Shown here one piece after another: positions 27,240 to 36,168 of a DNA stretch of 64,000 nucleotides. Source of the DNA: Ureibacillus acetophenoni (GTDB lineage Bacteria > Bacillota > Bacilli > Bacillales_A > Planococcaceae). A model generated the notes under the pieces. That model ran no database searches. It was not told the origin of the DNA and saw nothing but the letters and a program-made list of their open reading frames with translations. Position 1 is the stretch's first letter; each line of letters begins with the position of its first letter. The translations under genes were made by a program, and so were the position numbers. The stretch covers positions 1 through 64,000 of the forward strand of contig NZ_OBQC01000004.1 in NCBI RefSeq assembly GCF_900220965.1, read 5' to 3'.

Positions 27240-27581
27240 CTTTAATGTTCACTCCATTATTTAAATCTTTTTAACTTCGAAACGAGGCTTTTGAGAATTT
27301 TAATTTGTCCAAATAAGTCCTTTCAATATCCCATTTTTAATAATAGAACTACGAAATAACTACATACTAATTATTCTTAAGTCTGTTGAAAATTATGTCA
27401 TATTTTAACCCAATATTAAAGGAAAATTGCTTATAGTAATAAAGCATTATCACAATGTGCCATTATTTGTTCAAAAGTTTGCAAGTATTTCATTTAAATA
27501 CCAAATTCCACATAAAAAAAGACTTACTTAGAAAGTTTACCTTCTAAATAAGCCTTTAAATCAAATATCTAAAATTATATT
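27240..27581. other. Intergenic stretch where spmA-spmB would be expected
   Basis: About 340 bases of AT-rich sequence between the dacB-like gene and rluB. I see no reading frame with a ribosome site and nothing recognisable as SpmA or SpmB. The only clear element is the terminator near 27513-27558. Confidence 0.6.
27513..27558 (-). terminator. Terminator after the dacB-like gene
   Basis: On the minus strand a stem of about 16 pairs (several G-U) joins AGGCTTATTTAGAAGG with CTTTCTAAGTAAGTCT around a four-base loop, followed by TTTTTTATG. Confidence 0.85.
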
Positions 27582-28589
27582 TCACGTCTCTAAATCTACT
27601 TTTTTTGTAAATACACTTCGATCATTTAAGAAGACATGCCAAATACCAAATTCACTTTGTTTCCTAGATAAATAGACTACATTTTTTAACTGTTCTTCTT
27701 CTTTAGGAGTTAATAATAGTCTAATGGGCTCTTCTAATTTAACAGATATCTTTTTATTTACATTATAAGTTCCTTTTTCAGCAACCGTTACAGCTTTATA
27801 TTCATCAAACGCTTTTTGTGCAAGGTATTTATGTACTTGCCAATCATTTGATTCATTTAAAGTTACTACAATAACCCTTTTTCCATCTTGTTCAAAATAA
27901 GTAGCTAAAGTTCTACCCGCAACCTTCGTAAATCCAGTTTTACCAGCAATCGCTCCTACTTTTTCTCTTAGTAAACGATGTTTGTTTAACCAGTTTGTAC
28001 CATGTGTTAATTTATCTGTTGAATTATACGTTATAGTAGTTGCAATCTCACGGAAATTCTCATTATCCATTGCATATTTAAGCATCAGTGCCGTATCGTA
28101 TGCAGTTGATATATGATACTCATGATGTAAGCCAGATGGATTTGTAAAATAAGTATTTTGCAAACCGTATAATAACGCTTTTTCATTCATTAAATCTACA
28201 AAACCTTCTAAAGATCCTCCTACACTTTCGGCAATAGCATGGGCTGCATCGTTACCAGAACGCAGCATTAACCCGTAAAGTAAGGTTTCCAATTTTACCT
28301 TTTCACCTGGTTCTAAATAAATAGATGACCCTTCAGCAAGTACTGCTTCATGTGAAATGGTAACTTCCATATCTAAGTCAGCATTTTCAACAGCTACAAG
28401 GGCAGTCCACATTTTTGTTAGACTGGCAATGGGCATTTTCACATGAGGACTACTTCCAAATAATAGCCTTCCAGAATCAGCATCAATTACTGCATAAGAA
28501 GCACTTGCAGCTTTTGCTACTCCAAAATAGGCTGTGAGTGAAAATGCTAAAACAAAAATCACTTTAACAAGTTTTTTCAGTCTAGGCAC
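27582..28589 (-). CDS. D-alanyl-D-alanine carboxypeptidase (DacB-like, S11 family)
   Basis: A secreted penicillin-binding protein of about 335 residues, shorter than B. subtilis DacB (about 380). Signal peptide 1-28; active-site S56-x-x-K59 (SLTK), S111-G-N113 and K217-T-G. It trims the terminal D-alanine of peptidoglycan stem peptides. Its place ahead of rluB matches dacB, the spore cortex enzyme, though dacF-like function is possible since no dacF is seen beside spoIIA. The start is uncertain: the GTG at 28589 overlaps the only ribosome site (AAAGGAG, 28589-28595), whereas a CTG at 28580 is correctly spaced. No obvious C-terminal membrane anchor is seen. Confidence 0.88.
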   Translation of the reverse strand: MPRLKKLVKVIFVLAFSLTAYFGVAKAASASYAVIDADSGRLLFGSSPHVKMPIASLTKMWTALVAVENADLDMEVTISHEAVLAEGSSIYLEPGEKVKLETLLYGLMLRSGNDAAHAIAESVGGSLEGFVDLMNEKALLYGLQNTYFTNPSGLHHEYHISTAYDTALMLKYAMDNENFREIATTITYNSTDKLTHGTNWLNKHRLLREKVGAIAGKTGFTKVAGRTLATYFEQDGKRVIVVTLNESNDWQVHKYLAQKAFDEYKAVTVAEKGTYNVNKKISVKLEEPIRLLLTPKEEEQLKNVVYLSRKQSEFGIWHVFLNDRSVFTKKVDLET

Positions 28590-28704
28590 TCCTTTGTAAA
28601 ATTAATCCAATAATTATTTAATTGTGACCTTTCAAAGAAAATTGATCCGACTTAGTTAGTATGTGTATTCATGTTGTTGACAATTCAACATACTTAGATT
28701 TAAT

Positions 28705-29298
28705 TTAATTTTCATCACTTGAAAATGCTTCTTGGAATTTTGTCATAAATAAATCTGTTTCTTGTTCATCATCTTTTAGTGCTTCTTCTGGAAGAGGTGG
28801 AAGCTCTTCGATAGTTTGTAATCCAAAATAATTTAAAAACTCTTTTGTTGTGCCATATAGAATTGCACGGCCTGTCCCTTCCGCACGGCCCACTTCTTGA
28901 ATGAGGCCACGAGAAACGAGAGTTTGTATTGGACGATCACTCTTTACACCTCTTAAATCTTCAATTTCAACTCTAGTAATTGGCTGTTTATAAGCTATGA
29001 TTGCGAGAACCTCAAGTGAAGCTGCTGATAATACATTGCTAGTTGGATTTTCAACTAACTTTTTAATTGTCTCAGCCATTGTTGGTTTTGTTGTTAATTG
29101 GTATGTACCAGCAAGGTTTTTTAATGTAATTCCTCGAATATTTGATTGTTCATAATTTGTTTTCAGCTCACTTAAAGCAGCTTCAACTTCCATTAGTTCT
29201 GCATCTAGCAGTTGAGTTAATTGTTTCGCAGTAATTCCTTCGTCCCCCATAACGAACAGAAGAGCTTCAATTTTACTCATCAATAGTTCTGAGTTCAT
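28705..29298 (-). CDS. scpB: Segregation and condensation protein ScpB
   Basis: A 197-residue winged-helix protein of the SMC-ScpA-ScpB condensin complex that compacts and separates chromosomes. Landmarks are IEALLFVMGDEGITAKQLTQLL, SAASLEVLAIIAYKQPITRVEIEDLRGVKSDRPIQTL and EVGRAEGTGRAILYGTT. Its ATG has AAGGAGG nine bases upstream, inside the end of scpA; the two genes overlap by 26 bases, pointing to coupled translation. Confidence 0.97.
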   Translation of the reverse strand: MNSELLMSKIEALLFVMGDEGITAKQLTQLLDAELMEVEAALSELKTNYEQSNIRGITLKNLAGTYQLTTKPTMAETIKKLVENPTSNVLSAASLEVLAIIAYKQPITRVEIEDLRGVKSDRPIQTLVSRGLIQEVGRAEGTGRAILYGTTKEFLNYFGLQTIEELPPLPEEALKDDEQETDLFMTKFQEAFSSDEN

Positions 29299-30049
29299 CT
29301 TCGGGAGCCTCCTTGTCTAAAATTACGTATAATTCTTCGAAGTTATTTTGTTGTTCTACTGATACAACTTGTCTTTTCATAAGTTCTAAAATGGATAAAA
29401 ATGTAACAATAATCGTTGTCTTATCTTCATAAGGGAAAAGCTTTGAAAAGGCGGTTTTTCCTCCATTAACCTTTAAAGAATCTACAACCGCAAACATTTG
29501 GTCTTTAACTGATATTTCTTGCCTTGCAACTCGAGTCGACAATGGTTTTCTTAAATTTTTACGGCGTAAAATTTTCTGTAGGGCTCCAATCATATCGAAT
29601 ACATTTACACTTGCATCAAATAAAGCAAGTTGTGTATCAGGAACCATTGAAGATAAGTCACTAGGCGGTCGAGTAAATACTAATGATCGATCCGATTCTA
29701 ATTCTTTTAATTCAATTGCTGCTTCTTTATATTTTTTATATTCAATAAGCTTGTTTACTAATTCCTCTCGTGGGTCTTCCATTTCCACTTCAAACTCGGC
29801 TTCTTCCATTTCGCCTTCATGGATTGGTAATAGCATTCTGCTCTTAATGGCAAGAAGTGTTGCTGCCATTACTAGATATTCACTCGCTTCATTAAGTTCT
29901 AACACTTTCATTGCATGAATATGGTCAATATATTGTGCAGTTAATTCAGCCATTGGGATATCATAGATATCAATTTCCAAACGATGAATTAAATGCAATA
30001 ATAAATCAAGAGGCCCTGAGAAGGCATCTAATTTTACTTCATAAGACAT
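29273..30049 (-). CDS. scpA: Segregation and condensation protein ScpA
   Basis: The kleisin subunit of the SMC condensin. Start taken at the ATG 30049 (AGGTGG seven bases upstream, protein begins MSYEVKLDAFSGPLDLLLHL as in the family), 258 residues; a frame open 30 codons further up lacks a site. The N-terminal domain binds the SMC neck and the C-terminal winged helix (ending region FSKLFPYEDKTTIIVTFLSILELMK) binds the SMC head. Overlaps scpB by 26 bases. Confidence 0.96.
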   Translation of the reverse strand: MSYEVKLDAFSGPLDLLLHLIHRLEIDIYDIPMAELTAQYIDHIHAMKVLELNEASEYLVMAATLLAIKSRMLLPIHEGEMEEAEFEVEMEDPREELVNKLIEYKKYKEAAIELKELESDRSLVFTRPPSDLSSMVPDTQLALFDASVNVFDMIGALQKILRRKNLRKPLSTRVARQEISVKDQMFAVVDSLKVNGGKTAFSKLFPYEDKTTIIVTFLSILELMKRQVVSVEQQNNFEELYVILDKEAPEDELRTIDE

Positions 30050-30192
30050 AACTGTACCACCTGATAAATTTATTCGATCAATAATCCGATTTTGTATAAA
30101 ATTATTGCATTCTACAATAGTACCATTTGTAATGACCATTTGAGAATTTCAAAATTTATAACATTAAATAGTATATAGGAAAGAGGATATCA

Positions 30193-30699
30193 ATGCACCC
30201 GCTGTTTCACCCATTGTTTGTAGATTATTGTTCACATTTTAATGGCACTCAAGATTATTTTGAATGTCATGAAGTTTTAGAAGAATATTGGAAAAAACAT
30301 TCACCAAACGATAAAAAACATCCACTAGTAGGATATATTCAGTTGGCTACAGGCTTGTATCATTGGAGACGACAGAACAAAAAAGGCGCACTACGAATTT
30401 TAACGAAAGCTTATAGTATTTTTCAAGAAAATAAAAACTCCGAGTTTTTTGAATATGTAAATTTCAACCATTTATGTGATTATTGCATTAAATCTATTGA
30501 GAAGATAAAGCAAAATTGTCCATTTGAAGCATTTCAACTACAAATTGTTAATAAAGAACTAAATAGTTTGGTAGAAAAACGTATTGTTGAACTACCAAAA
30601 GATTCATATCACTTTCTACTTAATAAACATATGCTTCGTGATCGCTCAGATATTCTAATTGCAAGAGAATTAAAAAGAAATTCAAAAAGATTACCATAG
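30193..30699 (+). CDS. DUF309 family protein (YpuF-like)
   Basis: A 168-residue soluble protein with the DUF309 signature FNGTQDYFECHEVLEEYWK (about 16-34) and WRRQNKKGALRIL. B. subtilis YpuF, in the same neighbourhood as scpA and ribT, belongs to this family. Function is unknown; the HEVLEE helix resembles metal- or ligand-binding helical proteins, but no activity can be claimed. Start has AAAGAGG six bases upstream. Divergent from scpAB and convergent with ribT. Confidence 0.85.
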   Translation: MHPLFHPLFVDYCSHFNGTQDYFECHEVLEEYWKKHSPNDKKHPLVGYIQLATGLYHWRRQNKKGALRILTKAYSIFQENKNSEFFEYVNFNHLCDYCIKSIEKIKQNCPFEAFQLQIVNKELNSLVEKRIVELPKDSYHFLLNKHMLRDRSDILIARELKRNSKRLP

Positions 30700-30721
30700 T
30701 TAACAATATTCAAGTTGAAAG

Positions 30722-30751
30722 AAAAAAGCAAAAGGTACTTTAATTAGTACC
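30722..30751 (-). terminator. Terminator after ribT
   Basis: AAGGTACT (minus strand) pairs with AGTACCTT around a short loop and is followed by TTGCTTTTTT. The stem overlaps the last codons of ribT. Confidence 0.8.
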
Positions 30752-31102
30752 TTCTGCTTCGCTTAAAATTGTTAAACATTTATCTACAAATAATTTTGTT
30801 ATTTCGTTTGCAACAACCTTATATTGTTTTGAAAGCTCTTGGAGCATTGCTAGTGCAACACCCTCACCTCTATGAGAAGGGATGACAGAAATATGTTGTA
30901 CAGTGGCTATATTTCCATCAACAGCAACCCCTACAATTCCAATATATTCTTCACCCTTTTTCCATAAAAACAAATGCCAACAATCGTCCTGCTCATACTT
31001 CTCCATCGTTTCCATCAAATGTTTAACTTCTTTTTCATAAGGCATGAATGAAAGCAGGCCCATTGCTATTTTTTCAAATGATTTTTTATAGCGAACTAAC
31101 AT
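30740..31102 (-). CDS. ribT: GNAT-family N-acetyltransferase RibT
   Basis: A 120-residue GNAT domain. The N terminus MLVRYKKSFEKIAMGLLSFMP is nearly the same as in B. subtilis RibT, and the acetyl-CoA motif is HISVIPSHRGEGVALAMLQEL. RibT usually ends the rib operon, and its substrate is unknown. Here it stands apart from any riboflavin synthesis gene yet keeps the neighbourhood next to DUF309 and scpA. The conserved first 20 residues make the assignment firm even though the gene is isolated. Confidence 0.9.
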   Translation of the reverse strand: MLVRYKKSFEKIAMGLLSFMPYEKEVKHLMETMEKYEQDDCWHLFLWKKGEEYIGIVGVAVDGNIATVQHISVIPSHRGEGVALAMLQELSKQYKVVANEITKLFVDKCLTILSEAEGTN

Positions 31103-31220
31103 CTATAACATTCCCTCTTTTATTTACATGTCATCTTTACATAAACTAAATTTCCCTAAACAAAATAACTTAAGTAAGCAAACAGATCTTAAATTTTCCT
31201 TTTACCTAAAACTTGTCATA

Positions 31221-31328
31221 TTATTGTAAAGATGAGTTTGGAATGATAATAAATAAATAGATTAATCCCCATATAATGCAAGCTGCTACTATAACACCTA
31301 GCAACCACCATTTTGAACTTTCTCTCAT
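31221..31328 (-). CDS. Small membrane protein of 35 residues, translationally coupled to lysA
   Basis: The minus strand holds ATG at 31328 and TAA at 31221. The start overlaps the lysA stop as ATGA, and AAGGTGAG lies eight bases upstream, inside the lysA end. The product begins MRESSKWW, has one hydrophobic helix (LLGVIVAACIIWGLIYLFII, about 9-28) and ends PNSSLQ. A basic N-terminal part and single helix suggest a small inner-membrane protein. I do not recognise a family. The overlap, ribosome site and clean helix make it likely real. Confidence 0.68.
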   Translation of the reverse strand: MRESSKWWLLGVIVAACIIWGLIYLFIIIPNSSLQ

Positions 31329-32650
31329 TTTACACTCACCTTATTCAAAGAAAATGGAAGGTCGTTTTGAACAAGATCCTCATAACTTTCTCTTTGAATA
31401 GCTAGTTGGTGTTCACCTGATTCAACAAAGACAACTGCAGGACGTGGAACACGGTTATAGTTTGACGCCATTGAGTATCCGTAGGCACCAGTACAAAATA
31501 CTGCTAATAAGTCACCAGACTCTGCTTTTTGTAATTCTGCATCAACGATTAACTTATCGCCTGATTCACACAGTTTACCTGCAACAGTATATGTAAAGTT
31601 TCTATTTTCGTTTGCTTTGTTAGCAATTGTTGCTTCATATTTTGCATCATATAAAGCAGGACGAATATTGTCACTCATTCCTCCATCAACCGCTATATAA
31701 TCACGAATCATAGGTACTGTTTTTTGTGACCCTATCGTATAAAGGGATGTACCAGCATCTCCAACTAAAGAACGACCTGGCTCAATCCAAATTTCTGGCA
31801 TAGATAACTTATATTCTTTCACGTGATCTTGAACTGTTTTAATCATTTCTTCAACATACACTTTCGGCTCTAATGGATGATCTTCTTCTGTATAACGAAT
31901 ACCAAATCCACCGCCTAAGTTTAACACTGTACATTCGAATTGATGTTGTTCTTTCCAATCACTAATTTTCTTCATTAACTTTCCAGCTGCTAAACTAAAG
32001 CCATCAGTTTCAAAAATTTGAGATCCAATATGACAATGTAAACCTAATAATTGTAAGTAAGGATGGTTAGCAACTTTTTGGAACGCTTCATCTGCTTGAC
32101 CATTATTTAAATCAAAACCGAATTTTGAATCTGCTTGACCTGTTGTAATAAAGTCATGAGTATGTGCTTCTACCCCAGGAGTAACACGAAGTAATATTCG
32201 CATTGGTTGTTTTTTAGTTTCTGAAATCTCTTTTAGTAATTCAATTTCATAGAAATTATCTACTACGATACAACCAATTTTCGTATCAAATGCCATTTCA
32301 AGTTCTGAATAAGATTTGTTATTCCCATGGAAATGAATTCTTTCAGCTGGGAATCCTGACTTAATCGCTGTATAAAGCTCCCCACCGGATACAACATCAA
32401 GCGATAGATTCTCTTCATTTGCTAATTGATAAATAGCTACACACGAAAATGCTTTTGATGCATAAGCCACTTCAGCTTTAACGCCCATTTTGTTAAAAGT
32501 ATCAATAAATCCTCTTGCACGTTTTCTAATTAGTTCAAGGTCATAGATGAAAAGTGGGGTACCGTACGTTTTTGCTAAATTGACTGTATCTACCCCACCA
32601 ATCATTAAATGACCGTCTTTTGTTATTGTTTGTGTACCATATAAATGCAT
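31325..32650 (-). CDS. lysA: Diaminopimelate decarboxylase
   Basis: A 441-residue PLP enzyme of the fold III group, making L-lysine from meso-diaminopimelate. K66 in VAYASKAFSC binds the cofactor; HCHIGSQI, LNLGGGFGIRY, EPGRSLVGDAG and the other-subunit CESGDKL supply the active site. The ATG at 32650 has AAGGAG nine bases upstream (a TTG just before it is equally spaced). In B. subtilis lysA follows the spoVA operon; here it follows spoVAF alone, keeping the order. Confidence 0.96.
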   Translation of the reverse strand: MHLYGTQTITKDGHLMIGGVDTVNLAKTYGTPLFIYDLELIRKRARGFIDTFNKMGVKAEVAYASKAFSCVAIYQLANEENLSLDVVSGGELYTAIKSGFPAERIHFHGNNKSYSELEMAFDTKIGCIVVDNFYEIELLKEISETKKQPMRILLRVTPGVEAHTHDFITTGQADSKFGFDLNNGQADEAFQKVANHPYLQLLGLHCHIGSQIFETDGFSLAAGKLMKKISDWKEQHQFECTVLNLGGGFGIRYTEEDHPLEPKVYVEEMIKTVQDHVKEYKLSMPEIWIEPGRSLVGDAGTSLYTIGSQKTVPMIRDYIAVDGGMSDNIRPALYDAKYEATIANKANENRNFTYTVAGKLCESGDKLIVDAELQKAESGDLLAVFCTGAYGYSMASNYNRVPRPAVVFVESGEHQLAIQRESYEDLVQNDLPFSLNKVSVK

Positions 32651-32749
32651 CAACGATCACTCCTTATGTTCAAAGGAAAAATTCCTTTCGTTTAACAAAA
32701 ACTTATATGTGAACTTTAACATAGGAACCATCGTTTCGCAACGGTACAA

Positions 32750-34216
32750 TCATGCACGTTTTCGAGATTTTGCTCCGACAATATATGGTCTAATTGCATC
32801 ATCAGCCATTGGGAATCGGATAAAGACGCGTGCAAATGCTGTCGGGAAAAATGGTATTAATGGCCACATATATGGTACATTCATTGGCCTTAAGTGGCAG
32901 AAATAAGACAAGGTTATAAATAATGAGATAAAGAATCCATTTGCTCCCCAGAGCGCTGTTAAAATAATAATGAAAAATTGGAAGTATTTTAACGCTGTAC
33001 TCAATTCATAGGTAGGAATCGCAAATGAAAAAATGGCCACGACCGCTGTATAAAGTACTACTTCTGAAGAGAATAATCCAACTTCAATCGCGATTTGACC
33101 TATGATAACACCAGCCACTAACCCCATTGCGGTGGATAGTGGCGTAGGGGTGTGTATTGCAGCGAGTCGTAAATATTCTAACCCTAAACTCGCAATAATA
33201 ATTTGAAGGAATAAAGGAATATGGTTATCCTCTTTAGCTCCAATAAAGGACAATGCCTCAGGAACATGATATTCGTTGGTGGCTAGTAAATACCAAATCG
33301 GTAACAATGTTAGACTTAAAAATGCTGCTATATACCTAAGTAGTCTGACGGATGTACCTATAAACGGTGCTTGACGGTACTCCTCTGCATGTTGTAATAA
33401 ATGGAACATCGTCACAGGTACAATAATGACCGATGGCGACGTATCCACCACGATTGCGATATGCCCCTCAAGTAAATGCGCAGCAATTATGTCGGGCCTT
33501 TCCGAATATCTAACAAAAGGCATTGGATGGAACCTTTGTTTAAATAACCATTCTTCGAGCGATTTATCGGTCATCGTAAGACCATCGTGTTTAATTTGCT
33601 CAAACCTTTTCTTGATCCACTCCAAATGCTTATCGTTTACGATGTCGTTCATATAGACAATTGCAACATCGGTTTGTCCAATATCCGAAAGTTTATGGAG
33701 GTTAAATCGTAATTGAGGACTCCTAATGCGGCGGCGGATTAACCCGGCATTAATAATGATATTTTCTGCAAAGCCGTCACGAGATCCTCTAATTACTTTC
33801 TCATTATCCGGCTCTTCAGGGGAACGGCCAGGATAATTACGTAATTCTAGCGTATACGCATAACCAGATAAAGTAATTATCCCGACAGTGCCACTTAAAA
33901 CGGATAGAACAAATTCTTCTTTGTCCTTTGGCTCTGACTTTCCGAAGAAGTTAAAATGCTCATCAAAATAATCAGGTTCGTCTTCAATCCGATTGTCTAA
34001 CGTAATCATTTCACTTTCTTCACGTTCGTAGAAAAGTGGAGTTAGTTGAATTGTTAATGTATTTGAGTCAATAAGCCCACTAACGTAGACAAGAAGCACC
34101 GGTAAGTCCCTTACAAATGCTTCTTTCATAAGAAAATCAAATGATTCGTCTTTACCAAATTGACCTTCTAAATATTTTTTTGCCTCGTCTATAGATGTAA
34201 AAATCTTGTTTGTCAT
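32750..34216 (-). CDS. spoVAF: Stage V sporulation protein AF (GerA-family membrane protein)
   Basis: A 488-residue protein of the spore germinant receptor A-subunit family: a soluble N-terminal region (about 1-270, with YPGRSPEEPDNEKVIRGSRDGFAENI and MPFVRYSERPDIIAAHLLEGHIAIVVD) and a membrane domain with about five helices (280-470). SpoVAF sits in the inner spore membrane and is tied to dipicolinate channel function and germination. The start overlaps the sigF stop by ATGA. The spoVAA to spoVAE genes that usually precede it are absent from this place. Confidence 0.93.
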   Translation of the reverse strand: MTNKIFTSIDEAKKYLEGQFGKDESFDFLMKEAFVRDLPVLLVYVSGLIDSNTLTIQLTPLFYEREESEMITLDNRIEDEPDYFDEHFNFFGKSEPKDKEEFVLSVLSGTVGIITLSGYAYTLELRNYPGRSPEEPDNEKVIRGSRDGFAENIIINAGLIRRRIRSPQLRFNLHKLSDIGQTDVAIVYMNDIVNDKHLEWIKKRFEQIKHDGLTMTDKSLEEWLFKQRFHPMPFVRYSERPDIIAAHLLEGHIAIVVDTSPSVIIVPVTMFHLLQHAEEYRQAPFIGTSVRLLRYIAAFLSLTLLPIWYLLATNEYHVPEALSFIGAKEDNHIPLFLQIIIASLGLEYLRLAAIHTPTPLSTAMGLVAGVIIGQIAIEVGLFSSEVVLYTAVVAIFSFAIPTYELSTALKYFQFFIIILTALWGANGFFISLFITLSYFCHLRPMNVPYMWPLIPFFPTAFARVFIRFPMADDAIRPYIVGAKSRKRA

Positions 34217-35007
34217 TTATTCACCGTCTTTTTAGTAGATCGTGATGTAGAATTATTTGTATCCATCCATTGCTTAAGTTGTGCTAAAATCTTCTTTTCT
34301 AACCTTGATACTTGTACTTGAGATATGCCAAGCCGTTCTGCAATATCGGTTTGGGTTAAATCTAAGTAATAACGCAAGTAAATAATTGCCTGTTCGCGTT
34401 TATCAAGCTTTGCTAGCACTTCTTTTAAAGGAACGTATTGAAAAGGTAGTTCTGACTTTTCATCTTTCATTTGATCCATTAATGTGATGGAATCGCCTTC
34501 ACTTTCAAACAATTGTTCATGTAACGAAGCTGGATCTCTCATTGCATCCGTGGCAACAAGCACTTCATCCTTAGTTACACCTAGCATATCTGCTAGTTCC
34601 GAGATAGATGGCGGTTTTTCATTGGTCTTTAAAAATTCATCGGTTGCGTGACGGATTTTATAATTCAATTCTCGTATCGAACGACTCACTTTCACCATTC
34701 CATCATCACGAAGAAATCGTTGAATTTCCCCGATAATCATTGGAACAGCATACGTCGAAAATTTTACATCATAAGATAAATCAAACTTATCAACAGATTT
34801 CATGAGTCCGATACAACCAATTTGGAACAAATCCTCAAGCTCTACTCCACGAGAAGCAAACCGTTGAACAATGGACCAAACGAGCCGGGTGTTGCCTTCA
34901 ATCATTTGCTTTCTCGCGTCAATATCACCAGCTTGCGCTTGAGCAATGAGCTCACGCATTTCCTCCTGTGTCAACAAAACATTGGACGGCTGTTCGATTG
35001 TCCTCAT
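34213..35007 (-). CDS. sigF: Forespore sigma factor SigF
   Basis: RNA polymerase sigma factor for early forespore genes, 264 residues from the ATG at 35007. Region 2 reads DLFQIGCIGLMKSVDKFDLSYDVKFSTYAVPMIIGEIQRFLRDDG, almost as in B. subtilis; region 3 and the region 4 HTH (LTQTDIAERLGISQVQVSRLEKKIL) follow. The start is not certain, since AAGGGGG directly abuts the ATG, and a TTG 18 bases upstream is an alternative. SpoIIAB, encoded upstream, holds SigF inactive until after septation. Confidence 0.96.
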   Translation of the reverse strand: MRTIEQPSNVLLTQEEMRELIAQAQAGDIDARKQMIEGNTRLVWSIVQRFASRGVELEDLFQIGCIGLMKSVDKFDLSYDVKFSTYAVPMIIGEIQRFLRDDGMVKVSRSIRELNYKIRHATDEFLKTNEKPPSISELADMLGVTKDEVLVATDAMRDPASLHEQLFESEGDSITLMDQMKDEKSELPFQYVPLKEVLAKLDKREQAIIYLRYYLDLTQTDIAERLGISQVQVSRLEKKILAQLKQWMDTNNSTSRSTKKTVNK

Positions 35008-35052
35008 CCCCCTTACTTCTATCAAATACGCTTAACGTATTCGCGTCCAAAA

Positions 35053-35496
35053 TTATGAAATTTGTGGCATTTTTACAGAGAGAAATTTTTTAGAGAACGT
35101 CACCACTGTCCCTACACCTGGCTCAGATTCAACTTGTAAGTTGTCTGCAAAGCTTTCCATAATTGTAAAGCCCATTCCAGAACGCTCCATTTCAGCCTTT
35201 GACGTGTACAATGGCTCCATTGCCTTTTTCAAATCAGGAATGCCTTTTCCTTCATCTTTAACAGCGACCGAAATGATATCGCCTTCGCGCACAGCCCGTA
35301 CCGTAACAATTCCTTTGCCATCTTCGTCATAGCCGTGAATGATTGCATTCGAAACTGCCTCTGATACAATCGTTTTGAATTCGGAAAGTTCATCAATGGT
35401 TGGATCAAGTTGAGACACAAAACTTGTTACAGCCATCCTCGCTAAACTTTCATTTTCACTTACAGCTAAGAATGAAAGCGTCATTTCGTTATCCAT
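35053..35496 (-). CDS. spoIIAB: Anti-sigma-F factor and kinase SpoIIAB
   Basis: A 147-residue GHKL-fold protein. The N box EAVSNAIIHGY, G1 DEGKGIPD, and G2 ERSGMGFTIMESF form the ATP site. It binds SigF and, with ATP, phosphorylates SpoIIAA on a serine. Length and sequence match the family. Its start overlaps the spoIIAA stop by eight bases, and a 45-base gap leads to sigF. Confidence 0.98.
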   Translation of the reverse strand: MDNEMTLSFLAVSENESLARMAVTSFVSQLDPTIDELSEFKTIVSEAVSNAIIHGYDEDGKGIVTVRAVREGDIISVAVKDEGKGIPDLKKAMEPLYTSKAEMERSGMGFTIMESFADNLQVESEPGVGTVVTFSKKFLSVKMPQIS

Positions 35497-35842
35497 TCAC
35501 AATCCCCCTTGCATGCATTATTGCGTCTTTTTCTTTTCCATCCATCATTAACGATGACATTCCTGAAAATTGAAAGATTTTCTTCATCGTATTTGATGGA
35601 TTTAATATAATAGTTTGTCCATTTACTGCACGCAGTTCTCTCATACGTCCTAGAATTAAACCTACTCCAGAACTATCCATAAAGTTTAATTTCTCTAAAT
35701 TCCAAATAATCGTTTTGAGACTTCCTTGTAAAATGGTTCTAGAAATTTGATCGCGGATTTTTTCTGTTGCATGGTGATCTAGCTCGCCGTATAAACGAAT
35801 CACTGCGATTGTATCCAAGTGCATATTAATTTCATAATTCAT
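35489..35842 (-). CDS. spoIIAA: Anti-anti-sigma factor SpoIIAA
   Basis: A 117-residue STAS protein, exactly the family length when begun at the ATG 35842; AGGAGG lies 12 bases upstream, a long spacing. S58 within MDSSGVGLILGR is the residue phosphorylated by SpoIIAB. Dephosphorylated SpoIIAA draws SpoIIAB away and frees SigF in the forespore. First gene of the spoIIA operon. Confidence 0.97.
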   Translation of the reverse strand: MNYEINMHLDTIAVIRLYGELDHHATEKIRDQISRTILQGSLKTIIWNLEKLNFMDSSGVGLILGRMRELRAVNGQTIILNPSNTMKKIFQFSGMSSLMMDGKEKDAIMHARGIVNG

Positions 35843-36097
35843 GTATGGTATTCGCCTCCTCTTACAATTGGCTATTCCACATCGCACTCTATTTTCCTTT
35901 CTGTCTGACAATAGTAGAAAAAATTCGTTAAAAGTAGTGTGAATACGACATTTTAATCTCTTCTACTTGTTAATTATTGACTGTCAAAACTCCAGGTTTT
36001 TCTATTTTGTTTTTGCCCGAAGTTTCAAATGTAAATGGACAATAGAAAAAAACATTACCATCATTTAGTATGGTTAAATAGGTCAAATTTTAATCAA
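35843..36097. other. spoIIA upstream region
   Basis: About 255 AT-rich bases between spoIIAA and the sulP terminator. The operon is expected to use SigH and Spo0A here. I see a minus-strand AACGAATTT that fits a SigH -10, but no convincing -35 at the right distance, and a single TGTCGTA resembling a 0A box. I do not assign a promoter. Confidence 0.4.
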
Positions 36098-36145
36098 AAT
36101 AAAAAAACTATCTTTCAAAATGATTTCCCATTTCGAAAGATAGTT
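36098..36145 (-). terminator. Terminator after sulP
   Basis: AACTATCTTTC on the minus strand (36135-36145) pairs with GAAAGATAGTT (36106-36116), followed by TTTTTATTTT. Confidence 0.88.
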
Positions 36146-36168
36146 ATTGTCATTTATATAAATTTTGA

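Noticed and set aside
35843-36097. SigH promoter and Spo0A boxes for spoIIA
   Set aside because: Only partial matches were found; a convincing -35/-10 pair with proper spacing was not.
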